Shown here piece by piece: positions 45,172-53,941 of a stretch of 64,000 nt of DNA. The translations under genes and the position numbers were made by a program. The stretch covers positions 284,409-348,408 of the forward strand of contig NZ_NWUW01000003.1 of assembly GCF_002746455.1 (NCBI RefSeq), read 5' to 3'. Below the pieces are notes generated by a model that saw nothing but the letters and a program-made list of their open reading frames with translations, had not been told where the DNA came from and ran no database searches. Within the stretch, counting starts at the first letter, position 1, and every line of letters starts with the position of its first letter. This DNA is from Bacillus fungorum. Lineage in GTDB: Bacteria > Bacillota > Bacilli > Bacillales > Bacillaceae_G.

Positions 45172-46371
45172 TTAATTTTTAACTAATTCATTTACTTTTT
45201 CAAGAGAAAAAATGCCGCTATTTCTAATGTTTTCAACAACTTGTTGTAACACCTCTTTATCTTGAACGAGTGCAATACGTACAAAACCTTCACCGTGAGG
45301 TCCGAATGCATGACCTGGTGTGACGACGACATTCGCACGATCCATTAATGCATAAGCGAAGTCTATAGAAGTCCAGCCTTTTGGAATTTCAGCCCAGACG
45401 AACATACTACCAGCTGGTTTATCGACATTCCAGCCAAATGTTTGGAACCCATCGACTAAAGTATCTCTACGTTCTTGATAAATACCACGGTTTTTCTCAC
45501 AAAAAGCAGCACCATTTCTTAGTGCAACACATGCCGCTTTTTGAATTGGTAAAAACACTCCGTAATCTGTATTTGATTTAAACTGAGTAAGCGCACGAAC
45601 AATTTCTTCATTTCCAATCATATATCCAATACGACTACCTGCTAAACTATAACTTTTTGACAAAGAGTTGATTTCGACACCAACATCTTTAGCACCAGGT
45701 ACAGAGAGGAAGCTAATTGGTTTATTACCATCAAAATAAAATTCAGCGTAAGCAAAATCATGGACAACAATAATGTTATGCTTTTTCGCGAATGCGATTA
45801 CCTCTTTAAAGAAATCTTCATGAGCCATTGCTGGAACGGGATTTCCTGGGAAGTTTAAAATCATCATCTTCGCTTTATCGGCGATTTCTTCAGGGATTGC
45901 TTCTAAGTTTGGTAAGAAATCATTATCTTTCTTTAAAGGCATGTAGTAAGATGTTGCTCCAGCCATTTGAATTCCTGTTTCATAAGCTGTATATCCTGGA
46001 TCAGGAACTAATATAATATCTCCCGGATTTGCATAAACCATAGGTAAATGAACGAGTCCATCTTGTGAACCCATTAATAATAAAACTTCTTTATCAGCAT
46101 TTAATATAACGTTATGAGTGTTGTTGTAATATTCAGTTACAGCTTCGTGAAATTCTTGAATACCACTTAATGTGTATCCATAGCTTTCTTTTTCATTTGC
46201 TGTATGTACCATTACTTCTCTTACGAAATCAGCAGGCGGCATATCAGGATTCCCGATACTTAAATCAATCATTTTATGACCTGCTGCAATTTTTTCTTTT
46301 TTATAGGCCCCTAATTCACTAAATATAGAAGATTGGAATGCATTCATTCTAGTTGCTAACGTGTAAGTCAT
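45172..46371 (-). CDS. Class I aminotransferase (LL-diaminopimelate aminotransferase-like)
   Basis: 399 aa. PLP enzyme: IDLSIGNPDMPP near residue 37, YGYTLSGIQEF near 65, the ILNFPGNPVPA segment, the PLP lysine in SLSKSYSLAGSRIGYM (about 240), and a late GPHGEGFVRIALV. The overall pattern is that of the DapL/DapC and PatA-type group. In Bacillus such proteins act on amino acids other than LL-DAP as well. ATG 46371 behind AGGAGGGGTTTTG. Confidence 0.83.
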   Translation of the reverse strand: MTYTLATRMNAFQSSIFSELGAYKKEKIAAGHKMIDLSIGNPDMPPADFVREVMVHTANEKESYGYTLSGIQEFHEAVTEYYNNTHNVILNADKEVLLLMGSQDGLVHLPMVYANPGDIILVPDPGYTAYETGIQMAGATSYYMPLKKDNDFLPNLEAIPEEIADKAKMMILNFPGNPVPAMAHEDFFKEVIAFAKKHNIIVVHDFAYAEFYFDGNKPISFLSVPGAKDVGVEINSLSKSYSLAGSRIGYMIGNEEIVRALTQFKSNTDYGVFLPIQKAACVALRNGAAFCEKNRGIYQERRDTLVDGFQTFGWNVDKPAGSMFVWAEIPKGWTSIDFAYALMDRANVVVTPGHAFGPHGEGFVRIALVQDKEVLQQVVENIRNSGIFSLEKVNELVKN

Positions 46372-46566
46372 CAAAACCCCTCCTAAAAACAGTGTTTTCT
46401 TTCTGCGTTTTTAATTATTCTGAAAACACATGGTTACATTTTATCATTTTTTTATGAAAATTAAAACGATTGACAAATTTAGAGGAAGGATTAGTCTCTT
46501 TTGAAAGGGCGCTGTAAATAAGGTAAATCGGTTAGCTGAACTGTCCATTATATCTTTCTATACGGT

Positions 46567-46908
46567 TTAGGATGTTTTATAGTTTTTGTTAAGTATATCC
46601 CACATATTTTGGATGAAAAAGAACACGAAAACGAAGCCTACTATACCACTAAGCCAATAGTATGAATTTCCTGTCGTGAATTTTTCATAAAATGAAAGTA
46701 CATTCCATAGGGTTAGGATAATGGAAGAAATTGTTGATACAATTAATGAACTTAAACTTCTCAAAAAAACCACTTCACAGTAAAAAAGGTTCTTATATAA
46801 TATTACATTCGAATTAAAAGATTTAAAAGAGGTAACATTTTTAAGAAAGCGTTGTAAAGTAAAATAACGCAGAAAATATTTTCTGCGTCTTATATGAAGT
46901 GTCATCAT
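46567..46908 (-). CDS. Small membrane protein
   Basis: 113 aa. A basic N-terminal third (RRRKYFLRYFTLQRFLKN) is followed by two hydrophobic helices, LSSLIVSTISSIILTLW and WLSGIVGFVFVFFFIQN. The ATG overlaps the stop of the upstream lipoprotein gene (ATGATGA), but no ribosome binding site is visible, so expression would rely on coupling. No family recognised. Confidence 0.5.
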   Translation of the reverse strand: MMTLHIRRRKYFLRYFTLQRFLKNVTSFKSFNSNVILYKNLFYCEVVFLRSLSSLIVSTISSIILTLWNVLSFYEKFTTGNSYYWLSGIVGFVFVFFFIQNMWDILNKNYKTS

Positions 46909-47267
46909 TTCTTTTTATATGTACATAATTTTTCAACTGCATAAAAGTATACATTTAATTTGTCATCGACAACTTCTAAAGTTTGATCCGATGTAAACGA
47001 ATTACCATAATCAATGTGATATACATTAGAATCCTTTACAAATGAACCTTTGTATAAATCTTCTTTTTTCTTTGTTGTTTGCATCTCCACTAAGTTTTGA
47101 ACAACTTTTTCTTTCTTTTCTTCTTTTACAACTGTTTCAAATTTATAAGATGTAGGACAAAGACCATTTTTGTTGTTAACGACTTCCCAAGAACCGTATA
47201 TATCATTATTGCTACATCCACTAAGTAGTATAATAAATAATGGAATAATTAATAGAACCTTTTTCAT
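46905..47267 (-). CDS. Small lipoprotein
   Basis: 120 aa. MKKVLLIIPLFIILLSGCSN is a textbook lipoprotein signal with Cys at residue 18. The mature part is charged (VVKEEKKEKVVQNLVEM) and ends in LNVYFYAVEKLCTYKKK, with two further cysteines that may pair. ATG 47267 behind AAAGGAGTACAAA. Function unknown. Confidence 0.72.
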   Translation of the reverse strand: MKKVLLIIPLFIILLSGCSNNDIYGSWEVVNNKNGLCPTSYKFETVVKEEKKEKVVQNLVEMQTTKKKEDLYKGSFVKDSNVYHIDYGNSFTSDQTLEVVDDKLNVYFYAVEKLCTYKKK

Positions 47268-47397
47268 TTTGTACTCCTTTCTTTTCATTTTCAATAAACG
47301 TGCGAATACGATAGGAATATTGTAATAAATAAAGTTTAAATTTTTATAAAGAATTATTTAATTTCACATAAACATTTGGAAAAGCATAGTGAAAATA

Positions 47398-47437
47398 AAA
47401 AGGCATGAATCTAGCGTAATACTAGTATGTATGCCTA
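47398..47437 (-). terminator. Terminator of the 97-residue membrane protein gene
   Basis: On the minus strand AGGCATACATACTAGTA pairs imperfectly with ACGCTAGATTCATGCCT, followed by TTTTTATTTT. The outer AGGCAT/ATGCCT pairing is certain. Confidence 0.7.
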
Positions 47438-47452
47438 GTAGCATATATTTTA

Positions 47453-47746
47453 TTATGTTTTTTTAGGGATAAAGGTAGAGGAAATAAGGATGATTATTCC
47501 ATTTGAAATATAAATACTAGCAACGATAAAAGCTAAAGTAGCAGATCCAAATCCATCTTTGTTAAAAATAGGAGCAAATGTTAAAGTGGTCAAAAAAACA
47601 ATGGGAGTTAATAGTAAAAATGTGAAACCCGCTACAATTCTTCTTTTAAAGTTATGTTGAGAGAGGGAGAGGGCTAAAAAATTTAGGATACTAAACATAA
47701 CTATTACAAAAATAAAGATAATAAATAACTGGATGCCATCAGACAC
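47453..47746 (-). CDS. Small polytopic membrane protein
   Basis: 97 aa with three hydrophobic helices (LFIIFIFVIVMFSILNFLAL, a central one, and NGIIILISSTFI). GTG start 47746 follows AGGAGGTGCGCAA. No family recognised. Stand-alone. Confidence 0.6.
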   Translation of the reverse strand: MSDGIQLFIIFIFVIVMFSILNFLALSLSQHNFKRRIVAGFTFLLLTPIVFLTTLTFAPIFNKDGFGSATLAFIVASIYISNGIIILISSTFIPKKT

Positions 47747-47849
47747 TTGCGCACCTCCTATATATCTTATTTATATACTATATTCGAAATCAAAATAGAG
47801 TACTCCTTTAAATAATTTCAATAAACGTAATAATTGGGATTATAATAAA

Positions 47850-47893
47850 AGAAAGAGGCATGGATTAATATAAAAATAAATCCATGCCTAAAA
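47850..47893. terminator. Terminator of the MFS gene
   Basis: AGGCATGGATT pairs with AATCCATGCCT around an A/T loop. On the minus strand it is followed by CTTTCTTTTATT. Confidence 0.8.
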
Positions 47894-47901
47894 TATTTAT
47901 G

Positions 47902-49104
47902 TTATAAATTCGCAGATTGCGACGGCTGTTTTTCATACTGTTTCTGTTTAGATAGCGATATGAAAATAATTAATAATGAAATAACACCGAAAATGAGAAC
48001 CATATATTGCAATCCAATCGTATCTAAGAAGAAGCCTGTGCCAAGTAAGACAATTTGGAACATAACTCTCTCAAACATATTACGGAATGAGAAGAGACGG
48101 CCGTGATAGCTTTTTTCCACTTTCGTTTGGAAAATTGTCGACATAATAGGGAAGAAGCATCCGACACTAAAACCAAACAAACCAAATGATGTAAGAGACA
48201 TCCATTTTATATCGCTAAAGAACAATGATAGATGTGCAAAAGCGGTACAAATAGCGAAGAAATATAATAATTTTTCAGGTTTGAAATGGTCAGATAAACG
48301 TTTAATAACGAAGGCACCTAACATAAATGCGACACCTTCAATTGTATATATAAATCCTTTAATCGTTGGATCATGTTGCATTTCACTAATGTTAATTACC
48401 ATTAAATTAAATCCAGCTATAAATAATAGAGGGATAATACTTAATATAAGTGCTGTAAAAGCAATCGGAATTCCTTTTAAAATCCGAAATACTTCCATAA
48501 AGCTATTATTTTTTGCAGCTTGTTTACTAGGTGTTGTTGATTTTTTATCTTCGAATTGTAGGAAGAAAGTTGAGAGGAATAATAAAGCATACGCTGCCAT
48601 TGAGAAGGCATACATATACTGTAAACTCATTATAACTAAAAGAATTCCACCTAGTGAAGTACCTGCAATACGGGCGATTGTACCTACATTCATATGTACA
48701 CCGTTCATCTGTAATAACTCATGCTCGCGTACGATGAGTGGGATTACAGATTGTAATGCAGGGAAATAAAATGCTGCTGAAATTTGAAGAGCAACCATAA
48801 ATGCAATCATAAAGGCGATACTTTCAAATTGGATAGCGAAAAACATGAAAATAACACTTATAACGCGACCAAACCCAGCATAAAGAAGAACTTTTTTCTT
48901 TTCGTACTGATCAATAATGCGACCAGCCATAGGTCCAACAAGAACACCGGCTAATAGTCCGATAAATAATATAACTGATTTCATGAAATCAGAAGGGACA
49001 TATTTTTGCATAAATTCAAGGTTACCAAGAATACCAAGCCATAAACCTAAACCAGCAATAAACTCCCCAATTAAAACAATCCAAACATTTTTATTACGCC
49101 ACAT
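47902..49104 (-). CDS. MFS transporter, macrolide-exporter-like
   Basis: 400 aa, twelve helices. The cytoplasmic loop after helix 2 has GPMAGRIIDQYEKKKVLLYAG, the MFS signature, and a similar pattern recurs between the halves. It has the drug-efflux profile with a central hydrophilic loop at about 195-215. ATG behind GGAGAGG. Substrate unknown. Confidence 0.85.
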   Translation of the reverse strand: MWRNKNVWIVLIGEFIAGLGLWLGILGNLEFMQKYVPSDFMKSVILFIGLLAGVLVGPMAGRIIDQYEKKKVLLYAGFGRVISVIFMFFAIQFESIAFMIAFMVALQISAAFYFPALQSVIPLIVREHELLQMNGVHMNVGTIARIAGTSLGGILLVIMSLQYMYAFSMAAYALLFLSTFFLQFEDKKSTTPSKQAAKNNSFMEVFRILKGIPIAFTALILSIIPLLFIAGFNLMVINISEMQHDPTIKGFIYTIEGVAFMLGAFVIKRLSDHFKPEKLLYFFAICTAFAHLSLFFSDIKWMSLTSFGLFGFSVGCFFPIMSTIFQTKVEKSYHGRLFSFRNMFERVMFQIVLLGTGFFLDTIGLQYMVLIFGVISLLIIFISLSKQKQYEKQPSQSANL

Positions 49105-49345
49105 AATATAAAACCTCTCCGTCTTTTAAAATGAAAAACTCGTATATAAAACCTCCTTATTTTATGTATTATTTTTAACGAACTTTTTTAGAGTCAGAGT
49201 CTATATTACGTGTTTCATGAGTGGATTTCAATCTTTTTGATTTGTCAAAAAATGATTCGTTAATTGATGAAATAAGCAAATCAAAATGTAAATACCAGAT
49301 GATTGAAACATAACTAATAGTAGGGATAAATATCGAAAAAATAAA
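49105..49345. other. Intergenic region without recognised features
   Basis: AT-rich, no frame with a binding site. Expected to contain the MFS promoter on the minus strand, but no convincing hexamers were identified. Confidence 0.4.
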
Positions 49346-49380
49346 AAAGCAAGAACGTATAACTACGTCTCGCTTTTCTC
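49346..49380 (-). terminator. Terminator of the 144-residue protein gene
   Basis: On the minus strand AAAGCGAGACGTA pairs with TACGTTCTTGCTTT (one mismatch), followed by TTTTTATTTT. Confidence 0.8.
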
Positions 49381-49407
49381 AATTACAAAATTATACTTTA
49401 GATTCAC

Positions 49408-49842
49408 TTAGCAGCATTTACGCTCTTGTCCAATAGCTAAAGCACTAAAAGATATAGGACCAACAACCTCGGCACTTGCACCGCTAGTAAGGTTTTCTAC
49501 AGTTAATGAATATTGGTGTGTTCCACTGCTAACGTTTTGATCTATAGCTTGAAATGTTTGTACGTAGAATTGTTCAGAATCTGTAGATTCAATACCTACT
49601 TGTCCATTAAAAATTTCAAAGTTATCACGGAAAGTTCGGAATAAAACTTGTGAAGTCCCAGTTATACCTTCTACACCGACTGTAGCGATTAATTCTACTC
49701 GATTATTACGTGAATCTCTACTTGAAATTCTCAATCTCAAATTTGCTAGAATTGCTTTATTTGGAGAAGCTGGGATTGCAAAAGTGGTTTCACCCGTTTT
49801 ACTTATAGGTTGAGTAGCTTGGTAATCAATGATATGAGTCAT
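49408..49842 (-). CDS. Beta-rich protein, possibly an exosporium or surface component
   Basis: 144 aa, rich in Thr, Ser, Val and Ala, with alternating hydrophobic patterns (ANLRLRISSRDSRNNRVELIATVGVEGI, HQYSLTVENLTSGASAEVVGP) suggesting a beta-sandwich, and a CysCys C-terminus (QERKCC). No signal peptide is visible, as is usual for spore-surface proteins made in the mother cell. The exosporium idea is only a resemblance in composition. ATG 49842 behind GAGGAGGTGACG. Confidence 0.5.
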   Translation of the reverse strand: MTHIIDYQATQPISKTGETTFAIPASPNKAILANLRLRISSRDSRNNRVELIATVGVEGITGTSQVLFRTFRDNFEIFNGQVGIESTDSEQFYVQTFQAIDQNVSSGTHQYSLTVENLTSGASAEVVGPISFSALAIGQERKCC

Positions 49843-49955
49843 ATTCGTCACCTCCTCATATACTAAAATATGAAAGTAGTGATGAAATAGCTTGGACAAA
49901 TAATAGAATATTTTAATAGAGTCGATAACAATTGTTGAAAAGGAGTAATTCACAA

Positions 49956-50009
49956 AAAAGCATCAAGAATATATCACAATAAAGTGAGGTTTTTCTGGAT
50001 GCTTTTTGT
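49956..50009. terminator. Terminator-like inverted repeat
   Basis: AAAAAGCATC pairs with GGATGCTTTTT across a 30-base loop. Flanked by A and T on both sides; probably ends the leftward frame at 50012. Confidence 0.6.
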
Positions 50010-50011
50010 AA

Positions 50012-50296
50012 TTAAGCAGAATATTCTTCTTTACGTACTTCGAAAAATTCATTGCGCCGTAAGTAATTATAAACTTTTTCGGAAACCTTTTCTTCTTCAG
50101 ACACTAAAAAACGATGATTAAAAGCGTAGAAAGATTGACCTTTAATTAATTTTACGTAATATATATGAAACGCCTCCTTACACTGTGTTATTACTTGCTT
50201 CGTATTATGATGGCCTATATGTCTGCTAAAAATACTTGGAGTTTCAAAGCGGTTAAGTAATAAAATGCTAGAGCTTACAAATTTGTAAGGTTTATG
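50012..50296 (-). pseudogene. Start-less ORF of ~94 residues
   Basis: A minus-strand frame is open from the TGA at 50297-50299 to TAA at 50012, reading RFETPSIFSRHIGHHNTKQV, FYAFNHRFLVSEEEKVSEKV and NEFFEVRKEEYSA. It has protein-like composition but no ATG in the frame. The nearest ATG (upstream, near 50304) is one frame off. Either a gene with a frameshift at its very start, or one using the internal GTG for a 30-residue product. Confidence 0.4.
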
Positions 50297-50373
50297 TCAT
50301 CTTTTCAGATAGTTTACAATCGCTAATTTCTTCTATACTACAAATAGGTTACATAAAATAAGGGGGTAAAAAG

Positions 50374-50490
50374 ATGGATGAAGTAATTGGAGAAGTTGTA
50401 GCAGGTATTTGTGAATTTGTAGTAGAAGTAACAGCGGATGCTATAGGAAATTTAGTTTCCGGAAAGGATAAGGAGAAAGAAACATTATAA
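50374..50490 (+). CDS. 38-residue amphipathic peptide
   Basis: ATG 50374 behind AAGGGGGTAAAAAG. Sequence MDEVIGEVVAGICEFVVEVT then ADAIGNLVSG and a charged tail KDKEKETL. The first 30 residues form an amphipathic or membrane-surface helix with acidic residues on one side. It lies alone, followed by a terminator at 50523, so it is probably expressed. No family recognised. Confidence 0.55.
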   Translation: MDEVIGEVVAGICEFVVEVTADAIGNLVSGKDKEKETL

Positions 50491-50522
50491 TAGTTTGTAA
50501 AAGTATAAAGGTGATCAAATAT

Positions 50523-50557
50523 AAAGGCTGATTTCTAAAGGGAAGTCAGCTTTTTTG
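50523..50557 (+). terminator. Terminator after the 38-residue peptide gene
   Basis: AAGGCTGATTTC pairs imperfectly with GAAGTCAGCTTTT, followed by a T run. Confidence 0.78.
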
Positions 50558-50707
50558 TTTAATAGTAAAACGTAAAAATTATATTATGTTGATGATAGGA
50601 CAGAGTGATAAGAAGTGAGCTGAAAAGAGGATTTGAAAATAAATAAAGAGAACTTTAATTATTATATGAATCATATATGTAAATAACAATAGAAAGAAGA
50701 TGATAAA

Positions 50708-51493
50708 ATGAGTAAAGAAGAGCTTGTAAAACAACAGTTTGGTAATAATGCGGAAAAGTATGTAAAGAGTAAAATTCATGCTAAAGGACCGGATTTACAA
50801 TATGTAGTTCAACAAGTTGAGTCTCGTCATAATAATCGTCTTCTTGATATTGCTACTGGCGGAGGACATGTTGCCAATGTATTAGCTCCATTGTTTCAAG
50901 AAGTAGTTGCTTTAGACTTAACAGAAAAAATGTTAGAGAATGCGAAAAACTTTATTATAAGTAATGGACATGAAAATGTATCTTTTGTCGCTGGAAATGC
51001 TGAAAGTTTACCGTTTTCTGATAGTTCTTTTGATGTGATAACATGCCGAATTGCAGCACATCATTTTACGAATCCAGCTCAGTTTATCTATGAAGTAAAT
51101 CGGACGTTAGAAGATAATGGATTGTTTATTTTAATAGATAATGTTTCACCGGAAAATAATGAATACGATACATTTTATAATTTTATAGAAAAAAAGCGGG
51201 ATCCGAGTCATGAACGAGCGTTGAAAAAAACAGAATGGATTACCTTGTTAGAAAGAAACGGTTTGCAAATGCAGTCATGTCTTACTTTTGACAAGAAATT
51301 TGAATTTGACTGGTGGTGCGATATGATGAATGTACCTTTGCAAAAACGCGTGAAGTTAACAGAATGTATGATGAAAACATCACTTGAAATGCAAGAATTC
51401 TTTAACATCCAATATGAAAATAATAAAATTATATCGTTTTATACTGAAATGGCATTGTTTATATGTAAAAAAAGTGCGACATTAAAAAGATAA
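50708..51493 (+). CDS. Class I SAM-dependent methyltransferase
   Basis: 261 aa. Motif I LLDIATGGGHVANVLAPL (residues ~45-62), acidic motif ALDLTEKML, FVAGNAESLPFSDSSFDVITCRIAAHHF and ILIDNVSPENNEYD match UbiE/Ubiquinone-menaquinone-type methyltransferases. Substrate unknown. ATG after AAAGAAGATGAT. Not obviously in an operon. Confidence 0.85.
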   Translation: MSKEELVKQQFGNNAEKYVKSKIHAKGPDLQYVVQQVESRHNNRLLDIATGGGHVANVLAPLFQEVVALDLTEKMLENAKNFIISNGHENVSFVAGNAESLPFSDSSFDVITCRIAAHHFTNPAQFIYEVNRTLEDNGLFILIDNVSPENNEYDTFYNFIEKKRDPSHERALKKTEWITLLERNGLQMQSCLTFDKKFEFDWWCDMMNVPLQKRVKLTECMMKTSLEMQEFFNIQYENNKIISFYTEMALFICKKSATLKR

Positions 51494-51562
51494 ATTTCTT
51501 GAAGTCTTTTCAAAGTACGTTATACTTAGTACTGAGAAAATGAGAATAGAGGAAAAGTAATA

Positions 51563-51751
51563 ATGATTCGCGTACGTATTGAAGGAACTGAAGAAGAAAT
51601 GCTTGAATTTATGGAGAAAATGCCGGATATTCCTGGATTTGAAAAAACACATATGAGAGAACCGAGAAAAGGAAATAATCCAAAATATGATTCAAGTAAA
51701 AATGTATTAGCATATTTATCTTATAAAAAGATTGAAGTCGCCAATAAATAG
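51563..51751 (+). CDS. Small DUF3970-like protein
   Basis: 62 aa. MIRVRIEGTEEEMLEFMEKM starts it, and KYDSSKNVLAYLSYKKIEVAN ends it. It resembles the YvzF/DUF3970 small-protein type in length and the IRVRIEGTEEE start. ATG after AGAGGAAAAGTAAT. Function unknown. Confidence 0.68.
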   Translation: MIRVRIEGTEEEMLEFMEKMPDIPGFEKTHMREPRKGNNPKYDSSKNVLAYLSYKKIEVANK

Positions 51752-51764
51752 GCGGCTTTTTTAG
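51734..51764 (+). terminator. Terminator overlapping the end of the small DUF3970-like gene
   Basis: AAGTCGCC pairs with GGCGGCTT around AATAAATA, followed by TTTTAG. Confidence 0.85.
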
Positions 51765-51828
51765 TTTGCATCGTTTCACAGCCTTGTCTTTTTTACATAA
51801 TAATAATAGTAGAGTATGCTGAAGAGGG

Positions 51829-52794
51829 GTGAGGATAGTTAATAAGAAAATCATCTTTTTTGGAGACTTTGGTATTGATGATGCTGTGGCGTTAATTTAT
51901 GCAAATAAAACATGTAAATTAGATATTATAGGTATTATTGCTGAATATGGAAATGTGTCGCGAGAAATCGTAGCGGAAAATGTGTACTTTTTAGAAAAAT
52001 ACTATGCTACAGAAGTAAAAATCATTGAAGGTGCAGCAAGATCGATGACAGCTGAAGAACCTTTGTTCTTTCCTGAAATTCATGGAGATCACGGCTTAGG
52101 ACCAATTATTCCATCTGATATGAGGATCTGTAAACGGGAAAATTTTTGTGAATTAATTAAATTAATTGAGCCTTGTCCAGAAGATATTATTATCGTAGCG
52201 ACAGGACGATTAACAACATTGGCAACATTATTTTTATTATATCCAAATGTAATGGATAAAGTATATTCCTACTATATAATGGGAGGTGCTTTTTTATTTC
52301 CTGGTAACGTTACTCCTGTATCAGAAGCGAATTTTTATGGAGATTCAATCGCCGCAAATATTGTAATGAAGTATGCAAAGAATGCGACAATTTATCCGTT
52401 AAATGTAACGCAAGAAGCCCTTATTACTCCAAAAATGGTGGATATTATTAATAAAGAAGGAACAGGGCAGGCAAAGCTTATTAAAACAATGATTGATTTT
52501 TATTATGAGAACTTTTATAAAAAAGAATACCCGGGTATTGCTGGAAGTCCGATTCACGATTTACTTCCGTTCATTTCGTTTATAAATGATGATATTTTTG
52601 AATATAAAAAATCTGCAGTTTGGATTAGTACGACAAATGACGTAACAAGAGGACAAAGTGTGGCTGACTTTAGAAAAATAGCTGAGCCAACAAGGTTTGA
52701 TGATCGGCCAATACAAAGAATTGCGGTTGGTTTTAACTATCCTGCATTTAAAGAAGAGTTTATGCGGACAATATTAAAGCCTGACTGTCCCTAA
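51829..52794 (+). CDS. Nucleoside hydrolase (inosine-uridine preferring type)
   Basis: 321 aa. The calcium-binding N-terminal motif reads GDFGIDDAVALIYA in place of the usual D-x-D-x-x-x-D-D; the first Asp is replaced by Gly-Asp order, so the metal site is slightly altered. EIHGDHGLGP, IVATGRLTTLATLF and VSEANFYGDSIAANIV follow the family. C-terminal PIHDLLPFISFI carries the conserved His-Asp. GTG 51829 is the likely start but the binding site (AGAGGGGTG) overlaps it, so the true start may be a few codons later. Confidence 0.82.
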   Translation: MRIVNKKIIFFGDFGIDDAVALIYANKTCKLDIIGIIAEYGNVSREIVAENVYFLEKYYATEVKIIEGAARSMTAEEPLFFPEIHGDHGLGPIIPSDMRICKRENFCELIKLIEPCPEDIIIVATGRLTTLATLFLLYPNVMDKVYSYYIMGGAFLFPGNVTPVSEANFYGDSIAANIVMKYAKNATIYPLNVTQEALITPKMVDIINKEGTGQAKLIKTMIDFYYENFYKKEYPGIAGSPIHDLLPFISFINDDIFEYKKSAVWISTTNDVTRGQSVADFRKIAEPTRFDDRPIQRIAVGFNYPAFKEEFMRTILKPDCP

Positions 52795-52966
52795 TATGTG
52801 AAATATGGAGGGTATCAACCGCAAATTGAAAAAACTGTTCGTTCATTATTTTGAAATGATCTAATAGTTGATCTGTATGAATAACTAATGAAAAATGTAA
52901 CATAACTAATGGTAAGCAATTGTTTCTAATTATATTTTGATTGGTGAATTTAAAGGAGGTTATTAT

Positions 52967-53209
52967 ATGATTTGGTCATTAATTGTTGGTGGTATATTAG
53001 GATGGCTAGCTAGCTTAATTACTGGCAGGGATGTACCAGGTGGTGTAATTGGTAATATTATTGCTGGTATTATCGGTTCTTGGATTGGTACGAAATTACT
53101 TGGTAGTTTCGGCCCGGTAATCGGCGGATTTGCAATTATTCCAGCTTTAATTGGTGCGATTATTTTAATTTTCATTGTAAGCTTCTTATTACGAGCAATG
53201 AGAAAATGA
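52967..53209 (+). CDS. GlsB/YeaQ/YmgE family stress membrane protein
   Basis: 80 aa, three hydrophobic helices with many glycines: IVGGILGWLASLITGRDVPGG, GNIIAGIIGSWIGTKLLG, and a C-terminal helix ending LLRAMRK. This is the transglycosylase-associated (GlsB) family, often induced by envelope stress. ATG 52967 behind AAAGGAGG. A sigma-B promoter was looked for upstream and not found. Confidence 0.88.
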   Translation: MIWSLIVGGILGWLASLITGRDVPGGVIGNIIAGIIGSWIGTKLLGSFGPVIGGFAIIPALIGAIILIFIVSFLLRAMRK

Positions 53210-53212
53210 ATG

Positions 53213-53247
53213 TAAGGACTGTTTACATTTGTAAGCAGTCCTTTTTA
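53213..53247 (+). terminator. Terminator after the GlsB-like gene
   Basis: AAGGACTG pairs with CAGTCCTT around a 14-base loop, followed by a T run. Confidence 0.85.
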
Positions 53248-53286
53248 TATGTTATGCTAGTATTATACAATCAGGAGGTGTCAGCA

Positions 53287-53682
53287 TTGAAAACATTTAC
53301 AGTAAATTTCCATCAAGAAGATAATGCTAAAGCGACAATAGTACATAAATTAAGTGAAGAAGACTTTAATAAAGCGACAGAAAAAGGTACTCGTCATCTA
53401 TTTGATTTAGATACAAACGTTGGATTCTTCGTATTCTTTGATGCAGAAGATGCAGAAGGAAATGATCAATACTTAATGTTACAATACGAAGGAGATCATG
53501 AAGAGCCAACTGCATGCTACGGATTTGATTTAAAATTATACTATCAATTTTTAGCACTATACTTAAATGATCTTGAATTCCAAGGTGAAACAGATGAAGA
53601 AGAGGAAGAGTATGGTCCGATTCATCATTTAGCTCACTTACTTTACCATATTGTTGAAGATGGTAAGTCAATCGAAGTGTAA
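53287..53682 (+). CDS. Acidic protein of unknown function
   Basis: 131 aa, strongly acidic (QGETDEEEEEYGP). KTFTVNFHQEDNAKATIVHKL is beta-like, and FFVFFDAEDAEGNDQYLMLQYE and FDLKLYYQFLALYLNDLEF suggest an alpha/beta fold. TTG start 53287 behind CAGGAGGTG. No family recognised. Stand-alone with a good terminator. Confidence 0.65.
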   Translation: MKTFTVNFHQEDNAKATIVHKLSEEDFNKATEKGTRHLFDLDTNVGFFVFFDAEDAEGNDQYLMLQYEGDHEEPTACYGFDLKLYYQFLALYLNDLEFQGETDEEEEEYGPIHHLAHLLYHIVEDGKSIEV

Positions 53683-53695
53683 AAATACATATTTA

Positions 53696-53724
53696 AAGCT
53701 GCCTTTTTGGGTAGCTTTTTTCAT
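53696..53724 (+). terminator. Terminator after the acidic protein gene
   Basis: AAAGCTGCC pairs with GGGTAGCTTT around TTTTT, followed by TTT. Confidence 0.82.
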
Positions 53725-53838
53725 TTTTCTCAAGCAAAATATACAATACTTTTACTTTAATTTATAAATATCTTGATAATTATATGATATGAAATGGTAA
53801 ATGGATTTCTGATGGTGATAGATGGTTTGATTAAACAG

Positions 53839-53881
53839 AAAAAGCAACAAAGAAAGCTCATCTTTCTTTGTTGCTTTTTCT
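53839..53881. terminator. Very strong orphan terminator hairpin
   Basis: AAAAAGCAACAAAGAAAG pairs perfectly with CTTTCTTTGTTGCTTTTT around CTCAT. No gene lies between the previous terminator (53724) and this hairpin, so it may end a small untranslated RNA of about 100 bases. Confidence 0.8.
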
Positions 53882-53941
53882 ATATTTAAGGAAGGATTGT
53901 AGTGTAAATGGCGAGAAGGGATATATAAGGAGATGGGAAAA

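Noticed and set aside
46410..46435. CodY box upstream of the aminotransferase
   Set aside because: The best match (around TTCTGAAAA) has about four mismatches from the 15-base consensus, which is common by chance in AT-rich DNA.
52795..52966. Sigma-B promoter before the GlsB-like gene
   Set aside because: No GTTT/GGGWAW pair with correct spacing was found.
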